From NCBI RefSeq assembly GCF_021018895.1, contig NC_079371.1:11330001-11394000 (forward strand): a stretch of DNA of 64,000 nt, read 5' to 3'. The notes under the pieces were generated by a model, which did no database searches, was not told the origin of the DNA, and saw only the letters and a list, made by a program, of their open reading frames with translations. Positions 25,562-37,177 of this stretch are shown here, in pieces; within the stretch, counting starts at the first letter, position 1, and the number at the start of each line of letters is the position of its first letter. The translations under genes were made by a program, and so were the position numbers. The stretch is from Seriola aureovittata (Eukaryota > Chordata > Actinopteri > Carangiformes > Carangidae).

Positions 25562-26954
25562 GACACCATCCTCCAAACCTTTTAAATGTCGAGTATTACA
25601 CATTATTGTGCGCAGTGCCTACGTTATGATTAGACTGTTCAAGGGAGGGGTTTAGTGAACGGTGGGGGGTCAGTAAAACAACTTTCCTAATTTAATTTCT
25701 GTTTTCACTGAACAGATTACCTGTTTTAATAAACCTTTGTGTGTTGAGATGGTGCATCAGGGTGACACAAGAAGCAGTCAGGGCTCGCAGACGACTTCCC
25801 GAAGTGCCTTTTAATTGAGCAACCTTTCCTATCGGCCCCCAGATAGGCTGCCAGGGGAAAAAGTCTACCAACCAGGGTTTGTGAGTTTATTCTCTGCTCC
25901 ACCGGTGTAGATGATGGCACTGCATATGTTATGAGGCCTCTAGATGTGAAATCTTAATCAAAATGAAAGCAGTTCCTCACAAGATCAGTAAAACCCAATG
26001 AGGTGGAGACCTGATGTGACATACGGGATTCTCACTCAGTAATCCATCTCATTTTCCCTTGCATGAGGCAATAAAATCAACCTTTTATTCACCAGTGATG
26101 TCTTTTTATTCATCAAGAAAGAGCTTGAGCAGGACATGGAAATGAAGTGAGCTACATTCATTGACAGAAATTGAGTGGGGTATGGAGGAGAGTGCGACAG
26201 GTGCAGGGTTCTAGTGCCATTGTGACCGATCCTCTTCACATGCCTAATAGACCTAATCACAAACAGTGTTATGAACAGTGATGCCCACACTGTTTGAGTG
26301 ATTTATTAAGCAAAATACAATCAGGTTTTTAAGTAGGACTGCTTCAGCTGCACACACCAGGCGATTTGTTTGAAGCGTGTGTGGGTGTTGCATGCTAGAG
26401 TCAGTTTGTGTTGGGTATTTCTGTTCCACCGCTCAGTTAGGCCTGGTTGTATTTGGGACATTGATGAAAAGAGATGGGGACAAAACGTGGCTCTTTCCTA
26501 TCTGAAGGCATTGTGTGTGTCATTGGGCTTTCAAAGTGTTTTATCAGCAGAGCGCAAAATGGTTGTGTGAAATTTGCTGTGCAGGCTTTAGTGAATTGGC
26601 AGTGGAAAAAGTCTATTCTTCTCAAGATGTCTGGCTCAGGGGCGTGGAATTTCCACCATTCGTACTTTGCTTGCTATGTATTTCTTATTTAAATGAAAGA
26701 AGCCTATTGATGTGGATCTCATTGGGCCTTCAGACATGGAAGGGTTATTTCATGCTTCATGTCTATCTCCCCTCTCACTGATACCAGTGGACTTTGAAGT
26801 GTGTCATTAATATGTAAATCTGCTTCCCGGCCTATTTATAAGTCAGTTGTTTTCTCATGGTAAGTAGGGTGGTCAAATTACAGCTGTATCACTGAGATGA
26901 ACATATGTATTATATTGTAAAACTGTAAATAACTTGTAGGTATTGTTTAACGCC
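25562..26954. other. unique noncoding sequence
   Basis: No repeat recognised. 25720-26300 is non-repetitive and of even composition, but no exon could be supported. Overlapping plus-strand frames at 26370-26781 have no motif. Confidence 0.35.
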
Positions 26955-27245
26955 TAAAGACATAGCTCAACATTCAGGAAAATACACTTGTTTGATTTTT
27001 GTCTGAGAGTTGAAAAGATGAAAAGATTGATATCTGTCCATTAAATATGTAGATAGAACCAGGAGACTTAGCTTAGCTCTGAGACTGAAAGCAATGGGAA
27101 ACAGAGGAGTTCCTGGAGATTCTGCTGGTTACCACATGTTGATGATGAGGCTCAGGGACGTCATTACCCAGCCAAGAAATAGTCCTGTAAAACCATAACT
27201 TGGGTGTTTTAAACTGCAGTTTTTGTGTGGATTAATCTACTGTTA
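26955..27245 (+). repeat. fish interspersed repeat, left arm of an inverted pair
   Basis: AGGAAAATACACTTGTTTGA, CTGAGAGTTGAAAAGATGAA, AGACTTAGCTTAGCTCTGAG and CAGCCAAGAAATAGTCCTGT follow a widespread fish repeat. The consensus I recall is GGGAAATACGCTT...GAGAGTTAGATGAGAAGATTGATACC...GGTTAGCTTAGCTTAGCA...GGCCAAGAAATAGTCC. The first ~130 bp recur inverted at 27675-27810. Confidence 0.7.
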
Positions 27246-27674
27246 AGTGATAAACTATAAGGCGGCTCAATTTTAGCCCTGACTAATTTTAGAACTGAGC
27301 CAGGTTAATTACCCAAAGCGATCAACAATGTGGCTTTTTAACCTTTAATCTGCCAGTGTCCTTCAACAGAGGTGTTTGTTGAAGTGTTTCAGAAACCCCT
27401 GCAAGCCACAACTCTGTGAGACACACCCACTTCATGCAACTATGTCCTGTCTGTGTAGAAGTAAGAACGTAATGAGGTAAGCAGGGATTGAACCTTTCCC
27501 TGAAGCTCTTTGTTGGACAACTATTTCTGTCACTGTTTGCATGTACAAATGAAGAAACACACTATGCTTTCCAGTAGAGACTTGCTGAAAATTCGCTCTG
27601 TTATCCACATATTTAAATGATGTAGCATCTTGCCCCTCTCTCGGACAGTTGGCTTTTCACCCCATCTTCAAGTG

Positions 27675-27810
27675 TGGCCAGGCTAACTGTCCGCTGATTG
27701 TAGCTTCATATTTAACACACAGATATGATGTGAGGGTGGTATCAATCTTTTCATCTAATTCTCAACAAGAAAGGAAAGTAAATGCATCTCCCAAAATGTC
27801 AGACTGTTCT
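27675..27810 (-). repeat. fish interspersed repeat, right arm of the inverted pair
   Basis: GTAGCTTCATATTTAACACA, GGTGGTATCAATCTTTTCAT and CATCTCCCAAAATGTCAGAC are the reverse complement of the left arm's beginning. The two arms are 430 bp apart, as in a long-terminal-inverted-repeat element or two opposed copies. Confidence 0.7.
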
Positions 27811-27932
27811 TCTGAGAATGTTGGCAAGACGTGAGACAGCCTAATGCGATCAACTACCAGAGCATCAAGCTATGATTTGCTATGATTAGATTTTCTTGTA
27901 AATCAATGAGTTGTCATCACAGTCACTCATAC

Positions 27933-28088
27933 CCTTTTGGATACAAAGTTGCTCTTGTGTTTCTCATATCTTATGACAGTAAACAGTAAAAGCAGGATGC
28001 AGAGGACATAAAGACTGACAAGGACAGGTAGTAATTTTCCAGTGGTTGAGCCTGTTCCCAAACTACGTAACAGTTCAGTAGCGTTCCC
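27933..28088 (-). CDS. candidate exon encoding a single transmembrane helix
   Basis: The minus strand has the acceptor CATTCTCTCTGCAG and then 156 open bases in phase 0. They end AAAAGG before the donor-like GTATGAGTG; without splicing the frame stops two codons later. The translation starts with a possible N-glycosylation site (GNATELL) and a Ser/Thr/Gly-rich linker. Next comes a hydrophobic helix of about 20 residues (LLPVLVSLYVLCILLLLFTV), then the basic segment RYEKHKSNFVSKR. This is the usual layout of a type I membrane protein: glycosylated outside, helix, positive stop-transfer anchor inside. The frame upstream of the acceptor is closed by a stop, as expected for an intron. No named family could be assigned. 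A decayed retroviral envelope tail is an alternative, but no envelope frame lies upstream. Confidence 0.45.
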
Positions 28089-28927
28089 CTGCAGAGAGAA
28101 TGATGACTTCAACATTCAAGTAAAATGCCCAACTGTCTGAGTTGCCACAGGTGTGGACTTGGATAAACTGTATTGAAAGAATATGCTTTATTGTAAAACA
28201 GATGAGGCTAGAAATGCTTCTGAGCACTGCATTTTTTAACTGAAAATAAAAAGGACAGTAATGCTATGTTATTGTAGAGCACTAAGGCTGATAACACTGC
28301 CCAATGCTGTAAGCTCCCTTATTTATGGTCTTTCTTTATTGCTACCAATCGATCTCGGCATAGCCATTTTCTTTCTGAAAATCAATGCCACGATTGCCTC
28401 TGTTTTTCTTCCTTTAACCTTGGTTAATTTCACTGCTCAAAAAACTTCTAAATATCATTCATCCTCAAATGCCACTTTGTTTTGTTGTGAGGAGCCATAT
28501 CTGTCAACATAACTCAGCCGCATTTAGCCCAATGCCGCCATGGTTTGCCACTGAACTCTGGCATTTCAAGGACCTGAGCTTAAAAGCGGAAGCATTGCGA
28601 AACATATGACGGGCGTAGGGGAACATAACCTGGTGATTTGTGGAAGGAAACAGCCCCCAGGAAGTCTCGTAACATCAGTGCTTTAGTGGCAGCTAGCGCG
28701 GTTAGCACAAGGGCAAGGTTAAGTGACATTTGTTTGTCCTCAGCCAGACTCCTGACAGGTTCAGGTAGGAGGTGGTGGAAGGGGGTGCAACGCTCTGATA
28801 AGGAGCTGCTCAATTCAAATTCAACATGACAGCCATGATTAATTTATATGTTAGAAAGTAAATATAGGAGTAGGACTCTAAATCCCACATTGCAAGAAAT
28901 CTGTGTGTGAATTTAAGAATGTCTGCT

Positions 28928-28938
28928 TGTGTGTGAGT

Positions 28939-28972
<34 letters not shown>

Positions 28973-28990
28973 GTGTGTGTTTGAGTGAGT
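28928..28990 (+). repeat. (GT)n microsatellite with GAGT interruptions
   Basis: Central perfect GT tract with GAGT units at both sides. Confidence 0.95.
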
Positions 28991-29840
28991 GTCCAAAAAT
29001 GAAATGTGTGCCCTTTTTTCGTTTAGCCTGCCTTTGAAGGAGAGCAGCTGAGGTTGATAGATGTAGGATTATTTTTATTTGTAGTTTTTTCTCTTGAACA
29101 TAGTCTAAGGCTGTGAAAAATCACTCCATATTCTCCCTAGAGAGAATATATACCATATATAACAAACTATGATAGAATGGTTATTGCACTTTATATAATA
29201 ATAGCAATATACCAAAAAATTGAAATGCTATGTCAACCTCTTAACCTATATTCTTAATGCACTAACCCTACTTTTCTTCATTTCTGATTTTCTGAACAAA
29301 GGGTGCTCTTCTTTACTGTCTTGTCTTTAACCTATTGTCCAAATCTAGGAGAATATTAACTGTTAATATTAACTGTCAGTAAAATATTGCCTGAAAAATT
29401 ATTTTGGCAGTACACGTTGTCAGCCCTAAGTAGACACTGTCCAGGGATTCTTTTCTGCTTGCTTGCAGCCACAACAAACTTCCCACTTCTTCACAACACT
29501 CAAGGGAGGATAGGATTGGAAAATGGACCTTTGATTACATCTCTCAGTAATGACACAAAATTATTGTGACCCACAAGTGTTGAAAATCTCAGTTCAAAGA
29601 GTTAACTATCAAGTGCGTCTGTTGTGTAGGAAGTAGTGAATGACTGAATGAGAGTGTGATCTCAGACACAGTCCTACACCTCACTCCTGGAAGACATTAA
29701 TAGAATCCAAACAAATTCACCAGAAGGCATCAGGAGCAGCTTTCTATATTGTTTATTTTGAAAAATAAATCAGATGTGTATTTACTTGGTTATAACATCC
29801 CATTACTCAGAAATGACTCGGATGAGGGGACAAGTAATGG

Positions 29841-29841
<1 letters not shown>
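28991..29841. other. noncoding sequence, nothing recognised
   Basis: AT-rich unique sequence between two GT repeats. Confidence 0.4.

Positions 29842-29898
<57 letters not shown>
29842..29898 (+). repeat. perfect (GT)n microsatellite
   Basis: About 28 perfect GT units, among the longest uninterrupted dinucleotide tracts in the window and likely polymorphic. Confidence 0.97.
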
Positions 29899-29900
<2 letters not shown>

Positions 29901-32640
29901 GTTGGTCAAATGCATCTGAATCATAGTAATAAGATGAAACTTGAAAAGATGGAAGATAATATTCCTCCGTGCTTGTTTTGAAGCGGCTTCTAGTTCCATG
30001 GTTTCCTTAGCAATTAGATTGAACTACTTTGCATCTCTCTCTCTGGCCTTGTCTGGTGAGGAGGAGGCTGTCTTTGGCTTGGATTAATCCAACACATACT
30101 GCTCTTCCTAGATCAGTTCTGTCATTTTATTACATGCTGTGGAGGAGGAAGATGACTGATATTCTGCAACTAATTCCTGGAATCTGGACAAGCTCTTCAC
30201 ACTTGCTTGTTTTCTCTCTCTGGGGTTGAGGAGGCTGTCTGTGTCCTGCATAAATCAAGCCCTGGTTCTTGTTTAGCTGTTACCAGAAGAATAAATTAAG
30301 ATGGCATGCTGGTATATAACAAACATGAACAATAGACACTCTGAGGGAGCTCTGTTCCATTTGCAAGGAAAACTAATATAACAATAAATTGTTTACTGAC
30401 ATATTTCTCCTGCATATCTGGATGATGTGGCTATCAGATACCGTGGTGTGTGGTGTGGTCTTGCTTTAATTCCTACTTTACGCTTGTAGCGAATGATTCA
30501 GGTTGTAACAAATAACACTTGTGTCAATATCACATATCATGTAATATTTTTTAAATAGTTTGCAGTAGCAGCTTTTTAAAACTCGGCTTACAGATTGATT
30601 TTTTTTCACCGTATAAAGTAACCCTGCCCCACCAGACAAGAATGTTGATATGTGGCAACTCTGAGAAACCTTAATTATGTTCAGTGACAATGTCTCTAAA
30701 TTTCTTTTTTTATACAATACATGCACAACAACTGTGGTATTTAAAGAATTAGTTATGACAAATAAACTGTGGTTAAGGTAAACCCTGGCACATACCCAGC
30801 ATAACACTTTCTGCATTGACACTGACTGTTCTGTTTTGCATCGAGCGTAATTCGCTAGCTGTGGAAGCTTTCAATATACATGTAATACCTAAGGATACTG
30901 TGCCATTATGAATATTTAAAGTTGTGGCCAATGTGTCAGCCTTATTTACGAATTCAGCTGAAAATGGAGCAACATTTGCTTTCATGTGTGGTTGTGTTTC
31001 TGGCTACCTTGTAAATGTAAGTTCAATATTTCTGGTCTCTACCAACCAAACCTCTCCATGAGTAAATGTTCTGGCTCTTTAGTTCTCTGATGTTCCAAGT
31101 TTATTAGAGTTTTTTTTTCTTCTGAAAACACCTTGGCTGCTACAGTGAACTAGGTCGAGTTTTGTCATGGAAACTGCTTGTAGATACTCTGAACACAACA
31201 AGCACTGCACAGAACACTGATAGGTTTAGGATTAGGAAAGCATATTGTACAATAGGAGATAAATACCTTACAGGAACCAAAAGGATGTGTCTCCGGGAGG
31301 AAATACAAAATCTCACCTCTTATTGGTTTTCCAGAGACAATAGACTAGAACACGATTTGCTGTTTGCCCCCAAACAACCTAATGTTAACCAATTGAAAAG
31401 AAGCCATAAACTGTTTATGAGCAGGGCAGTCACTAGTATAACCTGTCTGGATAAACATAGATCTGGTTGCAGTTGCCAGGGAAAAGAAACCTCAACACAG
31501 AACATCTGGATTTGCTTTAGGATGATGTTTTCACTTTCTTAAATTACCCACATTTCAATACACCAACTATAGGTACAGAGTTTGTCCTGAAAGCACACAA
31601 TCATAAAAAAGTGTTGTTCACTTTGATAATATGATAAAACAGAGAATAAATGATGAACAAATGATTCATAATTTAGATTTCACGGTTTGCAGGCTGAAAA
31701 ACCAAATTAGTGGTCTAAAAGAGCAACAATATTGGATTATACTGCAAAATTACACTCAAAGCTTTTTTAAATGTCTAATGCCAATGTTTTTAAAATTCTT
31801 GCTCTCTGCAATATCTACAGATGGCACCTACAGCATGTTTTAAGTTAAACGAAGATTGTGCTTCTAGGAAGTATAAAATATGGTAGGGGTTAGGCAACAA
31901 AAGAGGATGGTTGAGTTTAATAAAAACGTTAATTGCAGGTCTGTGATGTAAGGCAAACCTCTGTCTCAGGTGTGCATGTTCATCCTCCACTCTGACCTCC
32001 ACAACCTTACTTCTGGCCTTGCAAATTGAGGTCACAGGCCTTCTTCAGTGAGCTCTGAACCTTGGCAATGGACATAATTCTTAAGGTGCCGAATCCATCC
32101 GATAAGGACATAATTCCTAGGGATATTGGGTTGAGCTGATGGAAACTGCAGATATAAATAATGTGAATATGAATAACATTACAACTTTAATTCTTTTTCG
32201 CTTGAAGTATCAAGGGAAGTACACTGACGTTTCTACTTTACCTGTGAGGAACAATGTCACCATCAAAACACTGTTTACAATCAGGAGCTAAATTGATCAT
32301 GCAATAATTTTTTGTTTTGTTTTGGATTTTTGCAAAGGTAAACTTAATCCTCTTAAACATTGAAGCGGATGTGTCCCCTGTTTTCCCTGCTTCCTACACC
32401 CTTGGATATAGCTAGTAAACAGCTATGGTGAAGCTATGCTGTTTACTTCTTACTACATTGCTTTGGTTGTTTCTCCAGAGGATCATAGTGAGGTCACTGG
32501 ACGATTATGATCCTGCAGTATCAAGTAACCGGAATTTGCAGTCTATTGAATCTATCTAATGTCATTTGGTTTATGTTTTTTTCTTAGTCCATCTGTCCCT
32601 GATTTAGAAAAAATAAATTCACTTTTAACCCCCTCCACTC
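29899..32640. other. AT-rich unique noncoding sequence
   Basis: A 126-codon plus frame (31162-31542) has no motif and no flanking splice pair. ORFs of this length are expected by chance in 64 kb of six-frame sequence. Confidence 0.4.
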
Positions 32641-32852
32641 AGGTCGATATGGCCTCGAAATAGTGCAGCATGTTGTAACCCATCACCCGGACTGAGATAA
32701 TAATCTACTAGAGTCAACAGAAAGCCCATTACAGCAGCATGCTCGTTGATAATAAGACCAGATAGGAGGTCTTAGAGAATGGAGTTCTCCTCCAGTTTCT
32801 GAGTGTGATCATCAGTGTGCGGCGTGAAGCTGACCTACAGGGTAATAGACCT
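32641..32852 (+). repeat. direct duplication, copy 1
   Basis: This ~212 bp segment matches 36963-37177 at roughly 90% identity by eye, with a few small indels, in the same orientation. It contains a perfect 7-bp stem (TAAGACC/GGTCTTA, 32753-32774) with an 8-base loop that is identical in both copies. No coding frame or known repeat consensus was recognised. Flanks on either side are not similar. Confidence 0.85.
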
Positions 32853-35257
32853 GGATGACCTCTCAAGGAGAATTGTACGACGACCTCACACAAAGCCAGT
32901 GACCTCTCCTAAAAATGAAAGCCTTCTCATTGATTAAACACTGCACGCTTCTATGGGAGCTTCATAAAAAATGCAATTACATCTAATGGCTTTTACGGTA
33001 TAGGAATGAATAATGCTGACATTAGGGGCATCCCTGTGTCAAGGTTTGTGTAGTACGTTGTTAGAACTCAGCTTAAAACCTTTTTTAGCTCAATGAAGGT
33101 GCATGTTAAAGTTGTCCATGTAAGCAGAGCACAGACAGACAGAAAAGGGGACCTTAAAATGGTCTTAGTGATGGTTAATGGAGGGATGTAGGTGGGGTGA
33201 TCTGATCCTGGAACAGTGCCTGAGGGCATCTTTGAGAGGCTTACAAGTAAAGGAAGATTTTACATAGAAAGACAGGTTCAAAATGTGAAAAATGAAAACG
33301 CATTCTTCAATTGAAGAGTTAAAAGAAGAGGTGTCAAGTGGGGTTCACGCGATACATTCAGCAAGCTTGGCAACTCTAATATACCTCTGTTGCTCAGTTA
33401 AATTGTTATTCAGTTGCTGTGGATCAGGGGCACTGTTAATGTAGTTGAAAACTGATTTAATAGCCATATTTATTGGCCATGGTATCAAAGACAGACTGTA
33501 AGCGGGTGCAATAACACAAGGTGTCATCATAATTATTCATTAGGAGCTGTAAAGTTTTGTAGTCGTGTCTTCCAAGTGGAAAGAAAGCTATTTAAGATGG
33601 GCAATCAGCATGAGGAAGCTTCCTATGGATACTGTGCCCCTTTAACTGCATGTTGGTACCCAGACAGGGTTCATTACCAGAGAAGATGGCCTGCAAGTAA
33701 TCTCAACACTTAACCCACTGGAGAGCCCCAGTTGCTCGACACTCAGGGGCGAAACTTCACGTCTGACTGGATACATGGGCAGCGTATAATGTCCTTCCAT
33801 TTGGAAACTGAAATCGTTCAAAGTTCAGGCAAACTACTGCGACAGAGCCAGGGCCCAGTCAACAAATTCTTAGAGGCGTGTGGGATTGAGGCGTCTACTG
33901 AAGCAGTAACTGCACACAAGAAATATTACTAGCTGTACTATAGAACTGGAATCCCAGATGCTACGTTCGCAAACACAAAACTCGGTCTATGATTGGCAGC
34001 AGTGCAATGTTTGGGGTTTCAGCTCCCCACCCAAAAGATCTTTGCCCTGAAATTGAGGTATAATTACACCATCTTCTAAAATTTAGAGAAATTAGTACCA
34101 AGTCTCAAAGACAGATTACTTGTTTCAGACATGAATTATGTGATGATTGCATTGCTCCACCGCCAACTGATTATGTGACAATAGCACTAATCAGACACAG
34201 CAATTTACCTTTTTGTCTCATGGAAAAGTTGTGCTAAGGTTGGGGTACGACTGTGATTGTGGTTAAATGAGAAGTTAAAGCAAAAAAAACAAAACAAAAT
34301 TTCTTACCATAGAAAACCTGGCATTAAAGCACAAATAGATCACCGGCTCACAGAAGCTGCAGGTGGGTGGAAATGCACATTCACCACTCCTGCCTCTGTG
34401 TTGTTACTACCAGCTTCCAGTCACGTCTTCTCACATAATCCTCTCATTCTAGAGATACATATTTCTCTTACTGCATAGTGCACGTTTTTTTGCATTTTAA
34501 GATACTGAGCTCACGTCGGACTGAATACTCTCCGGTCACTGCATCACAGCTGGGAATAAACTTTCTGCAGCTTATCGTGTAGCTTAATGTGTAAAGCACA
34601 ACACTGAGGGTTATGATTCTGACTCACACTGCAGCCATCCATGCCAAAGTGTGTGTACCATATTGGAGTTATTCATCAGCCTCTGTACCCACAGGGCAAG
34701 CACCCCGCTGCTCCCATAGCAGCACTAAGAAACTCTGAGGGTGTGTTGTCTTCACCTTTGGATGAGTCTTGGCTGTGCTTGAGTATGAATAATAGAGAGA
34801 CAGCAATGTGAGAGCAGGGTGGCAGCAGGGACACAGAAACGGAGAGGACATGCTCAGAGATGGTCACTCTGTGTGGCTCGCCACCTCTGCTGGGCACCAA
34901 GCTGTTATGATGTGGTGTGCAGATATTTATACAATTCTTAACCAACACACTGACTCCTGTTGACAAAAAAGGGGAAGGGAAAAGGAGGAGCTCTTCAAGG
35001 AAGTTTCTAATATGTTCTGCTGTTGATAAGGTGCTTCATCATGTCTGTTTGTCGATTCTGCTTACGTGCTGTGTTTTACTGTCTCTGGTTAATCTGTATT
35101 TCTGCTGCCTGGCAAGATTGACAACTTGGCAGCTGCAAAAATGGATTGAAGCTGAAGCCAGAAAGGTGATTTTCACACTTCAATGCCACATGAGAACAAG
35201 CCTAAGAGTCTACAGCCCATCACTGACTCTGCTGCTGCACAGTGTTTTCCACGGTGC
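32853..35257. other. unique, repeat-poor sequence
   Basis: 32870-33540 is free of recognised repeats and holds ATTA-containing words (GCAATTACATCTAATGGC near 32973; CATAATTATTCATTAGG near 33528). A faint tRNA-like or short-repeat pattern occurs at 34580-34640. No exon could be supported. Confidence 0.35.
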
Positions 35258-35335
35258 CCATTTTTAAACATGAAGTGCAACTGAAGCGGATGGGAATGTC
35301 ATTATGTATTTGGTCATAAACTAAAATTCTGATAA
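35258..35335 (+). repeat. fragment of an abundant fish repeat
   Basis: GATGGGAATGTCATTATGTA and TTTGGTCATAAACTAAA follow a common fish interspersed repeat (GATGGGAATGTCATTAG...GGTCATAAACCAAAGT). It is another portion of the family seen at 1388, 1955 and 6885. It abuts the Tc1 relic. Assignment is from memory of the consensus. Confidence 0.6.
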
Positions 35336-35399
35336 ACCATACGACAACTGCTACTACTTATATTAAAAGTCAGTACTATATGTATACAGTCCTTTACAT

Positions 35400-35765
35400 T
35401 AACAAAGGTATGACACACTTATGCTGTTACCATGTCAAATCCAATGTTCAAATCCAATGGTCAACAAACACCATGGTCCCATTCAGCTACAAGAGCATCA
35501 GTGAGGCCCAGCACTGCTTTTAGGAGATCATGTCAGGCTTTCACAAAGGTATTGGATGGGAGGTGAAGGCTTTGATGTGGAAGAACTTGACTGACATGCA
35601 CAAAGTCAGAAAACCATTTCTTCCTGGACCTCGCGTTGTGCTTGGGAGTATTGTCAAGTTGAAACAGGAAACTAGAATATCTAAAATATCATTATATAGA
35701 GTAGCATTAAGATTTCCCTTGATTATAACTATCACACAAAAATGAAAAACAGCCCCAAGCAACAG
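35400..35765 (-). pseudogene. Tc1-like transposase relic
   Basis: The minus-strand frame 35541-35762 includes IIKGNLNATLYNDILD, matching the xVKGTLNATxYxDIL segment of fish Tc1 transposases. It is followed by a degraded equivalent of the FQHDNAPxHxA box holding the second catalytic Asp. Further left, reverse-complemented bases around 35470-35560 match the stretch near DLTxALVxEW. In plus orientation the words AGCTACAAGAGCATCAGTGA and AACAGCCCCAAGC are also typical. The catalytic Asp is lost and stops occur, so it is inactive. No terminal inverted repeats were found. Confidence 0.75.
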
Positions 35766-35799
35766 TAAACAAAAGTGGACTTTGTGTACTTTTAGCCAT

Positions 35800-35945
35800 T
35801 ATGGCTTTATTCTCTTTATCTACTTATTGAATAACTTTATTGTATGTGCTTTATTGAGATCTGTGAGTCTGTGCTCTGCTTGTATGCTTTTTTTAATTAC
35901 CCACCGGGATGAATACAGTTATTGAATTGTATTGAATTGAACTGA
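35800..35945 (+). repeat. LINE-like 3' tail with GAATT repeats
   Basis: CCGGGATGAATACAGTT followed by repeating ATTGAATTGTATTGAATTGA resembles the GGGAxGAATAAAG plus short-repeat tails of fish LINEs. No coding part is visible upstream. Confidence 0.35.
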
Positions 35946-36591
35946 AAAAAAAGTGCTTTACAAAAACAATAATGTGTGCAGGCCATCAGCTATGAGACAA
36001 TCCTGCATTACTAGCTCTATTAAGTTCTGCTCAGCACCACAACACTAAGTAACAATAATGTTATCTTAAAAACCAAATTACAGGGAAAAAAAGCACAATA
36101 GACTTAAAGGTCAACTCAGCAGCTCAGTTTTTATTGTTTGTGGCAGGTGAATCATTGTGGCCAGTCATTGTGCTGTATAAAACACTACAGCTCTGTTCTG
36201 TTTATTGTGTGCAAAGACCTTAGTTTCAGTGTGCTCTGGGGCCCAGCCGCTGTATAATGGTAAAGATAGTTCTTATTCCAAAGACTGACTGCAGGGACCC
36301 ACTGTGGGATGGCTGACATATTTTTGAAATGAGTGAGAGTGACAGCAAGTCGTCCCAGCATTACACTTTGCATTCCACACACCTTGGCTTAATGGGAAGT
36401 GTTGGACCGAGACTGCCGCCATGTTCCTGGGATCTCTTGTTGGATGTGCTCAGTACTTTTCTGTCTCTTATTCTCTATTTTCCAGAATATAAAATATCCA
36501 TCCTATTCATCTGTCATTCTCTTTATCTCTGATTCTTCATTCCCTATTACCACTTTCCCCAATTTCTCCCCCCTGCCCTATCATGAATTTT

Positions 36592-36609
36592 TCTTTTTTT
36601 TTTTTTTTG
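36592..36609 (+). repeat. poly(T) run
   Basis: T run at the end of a pyrimidine-rich stretch. Confidence 0.85.
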
Positions 36610-36664
36610 GCTCTCACTCTCTTTATTGATCAATCTTTTTCTCATTCTGTACTGTGCTGTACCA

Positions 36665-36938
36665 GCTAGAGCTGAAACCAATGATTATTTTCACTATCGA
36701 TTAATGTGACAATTATTGTCTCGATTAATCATTTAGGTAGAAAATGTCAGAAACTAGTGAATAATGCACATTACAACTCTCTGGAGCCTAATGTGATATT
36801 TTCACATGCTTGTTTTGTCTGAACAGTCCCATACCTGAACAATTTTAACTTTTTCATATGACCAAGAACAGCAGCAAAAACTCATATTTGAGAAGCTGGA
36901 ACCAGAAAAAATGAAAATGACACTGATTCGAAAATGAA
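36665..36938 (+). repeat. fish interspersed repeat (GATTATTTTCATTATCGATTAA type)
   Basis: GAGCTGAAACCAATGATTAT, TTTCACTATCGATTAATGTG, TTATTGTCTCGATTAATCAT and AAATGTCAGAAACTAGTGAA follow a very common fish repeat with CGATTAAT cores. The ending TTTGAGAAGCTGGAACCAGA also matches. About 270 bp, diverged. It directly precedes copy 2 of the direct duplication. Confidence 0.75.
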
Positions 36939-36962
36939 CGTACAGTTGTGCGGCTCTGGCAT

Positions 36963-37177
36963 AGGTTGATATGGGCTCGAGATATAGTGCAGCATGTTGT
37001 AACCAATCAACCAGAGTGAGATAACAACCTACCAGAGTCAACAAAAAGCCCATTACAGCAGCATGCTCGGTGATAATAAGACCAGATAGGAGGTCTTAGA
37101 GAAAGGAGTCCTCGTCCAGTTTCTCAGTGTGATCATCAGGGTGCGGTGTGATGCTGACCTACAGGGTAATAGGCCCT
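36963..37177 (+). repeat. direct duplication, copy 2
   Basis: About 215 bp, roughly 90% identical by eye to 32641-32852 and in the same orientation, with the same 7-bp hairpin at 37077-37098. Shared words include TAGTGCAGCATGTTGTAACC and GCCCATTACAGCAGCATGCT. The copies start and stop similarly, which suggests an insertion unit rather than a longer segmental duplication. Confidence 0.85.

Noticed and set aside
28630..28751. Minus-strand opening of 122 bp after a pyrimidine-rich acceptor, reading SLAEDKQMSLNLALVLTALA
   Set aside because: Donor GTTATG is weak, its phases do not fit the helix exon at 28.0 kb, and GCTAGC/GTTAGC words suggest repeat sequence.
31162..31542. 126-codon plus-strand frame
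   Set aside because: No motif, no splice pair; several frames of this length are expected by chance in six frames of 64 kb.
34580..34640. tRNA-like pattern (TAGCTTAATGTGTAAAGCA ... GGGTTATGATTCTGACTC)
   Set aside because: B box deviates and no cloverleaf could be drawn; at most a decayed short repeat.
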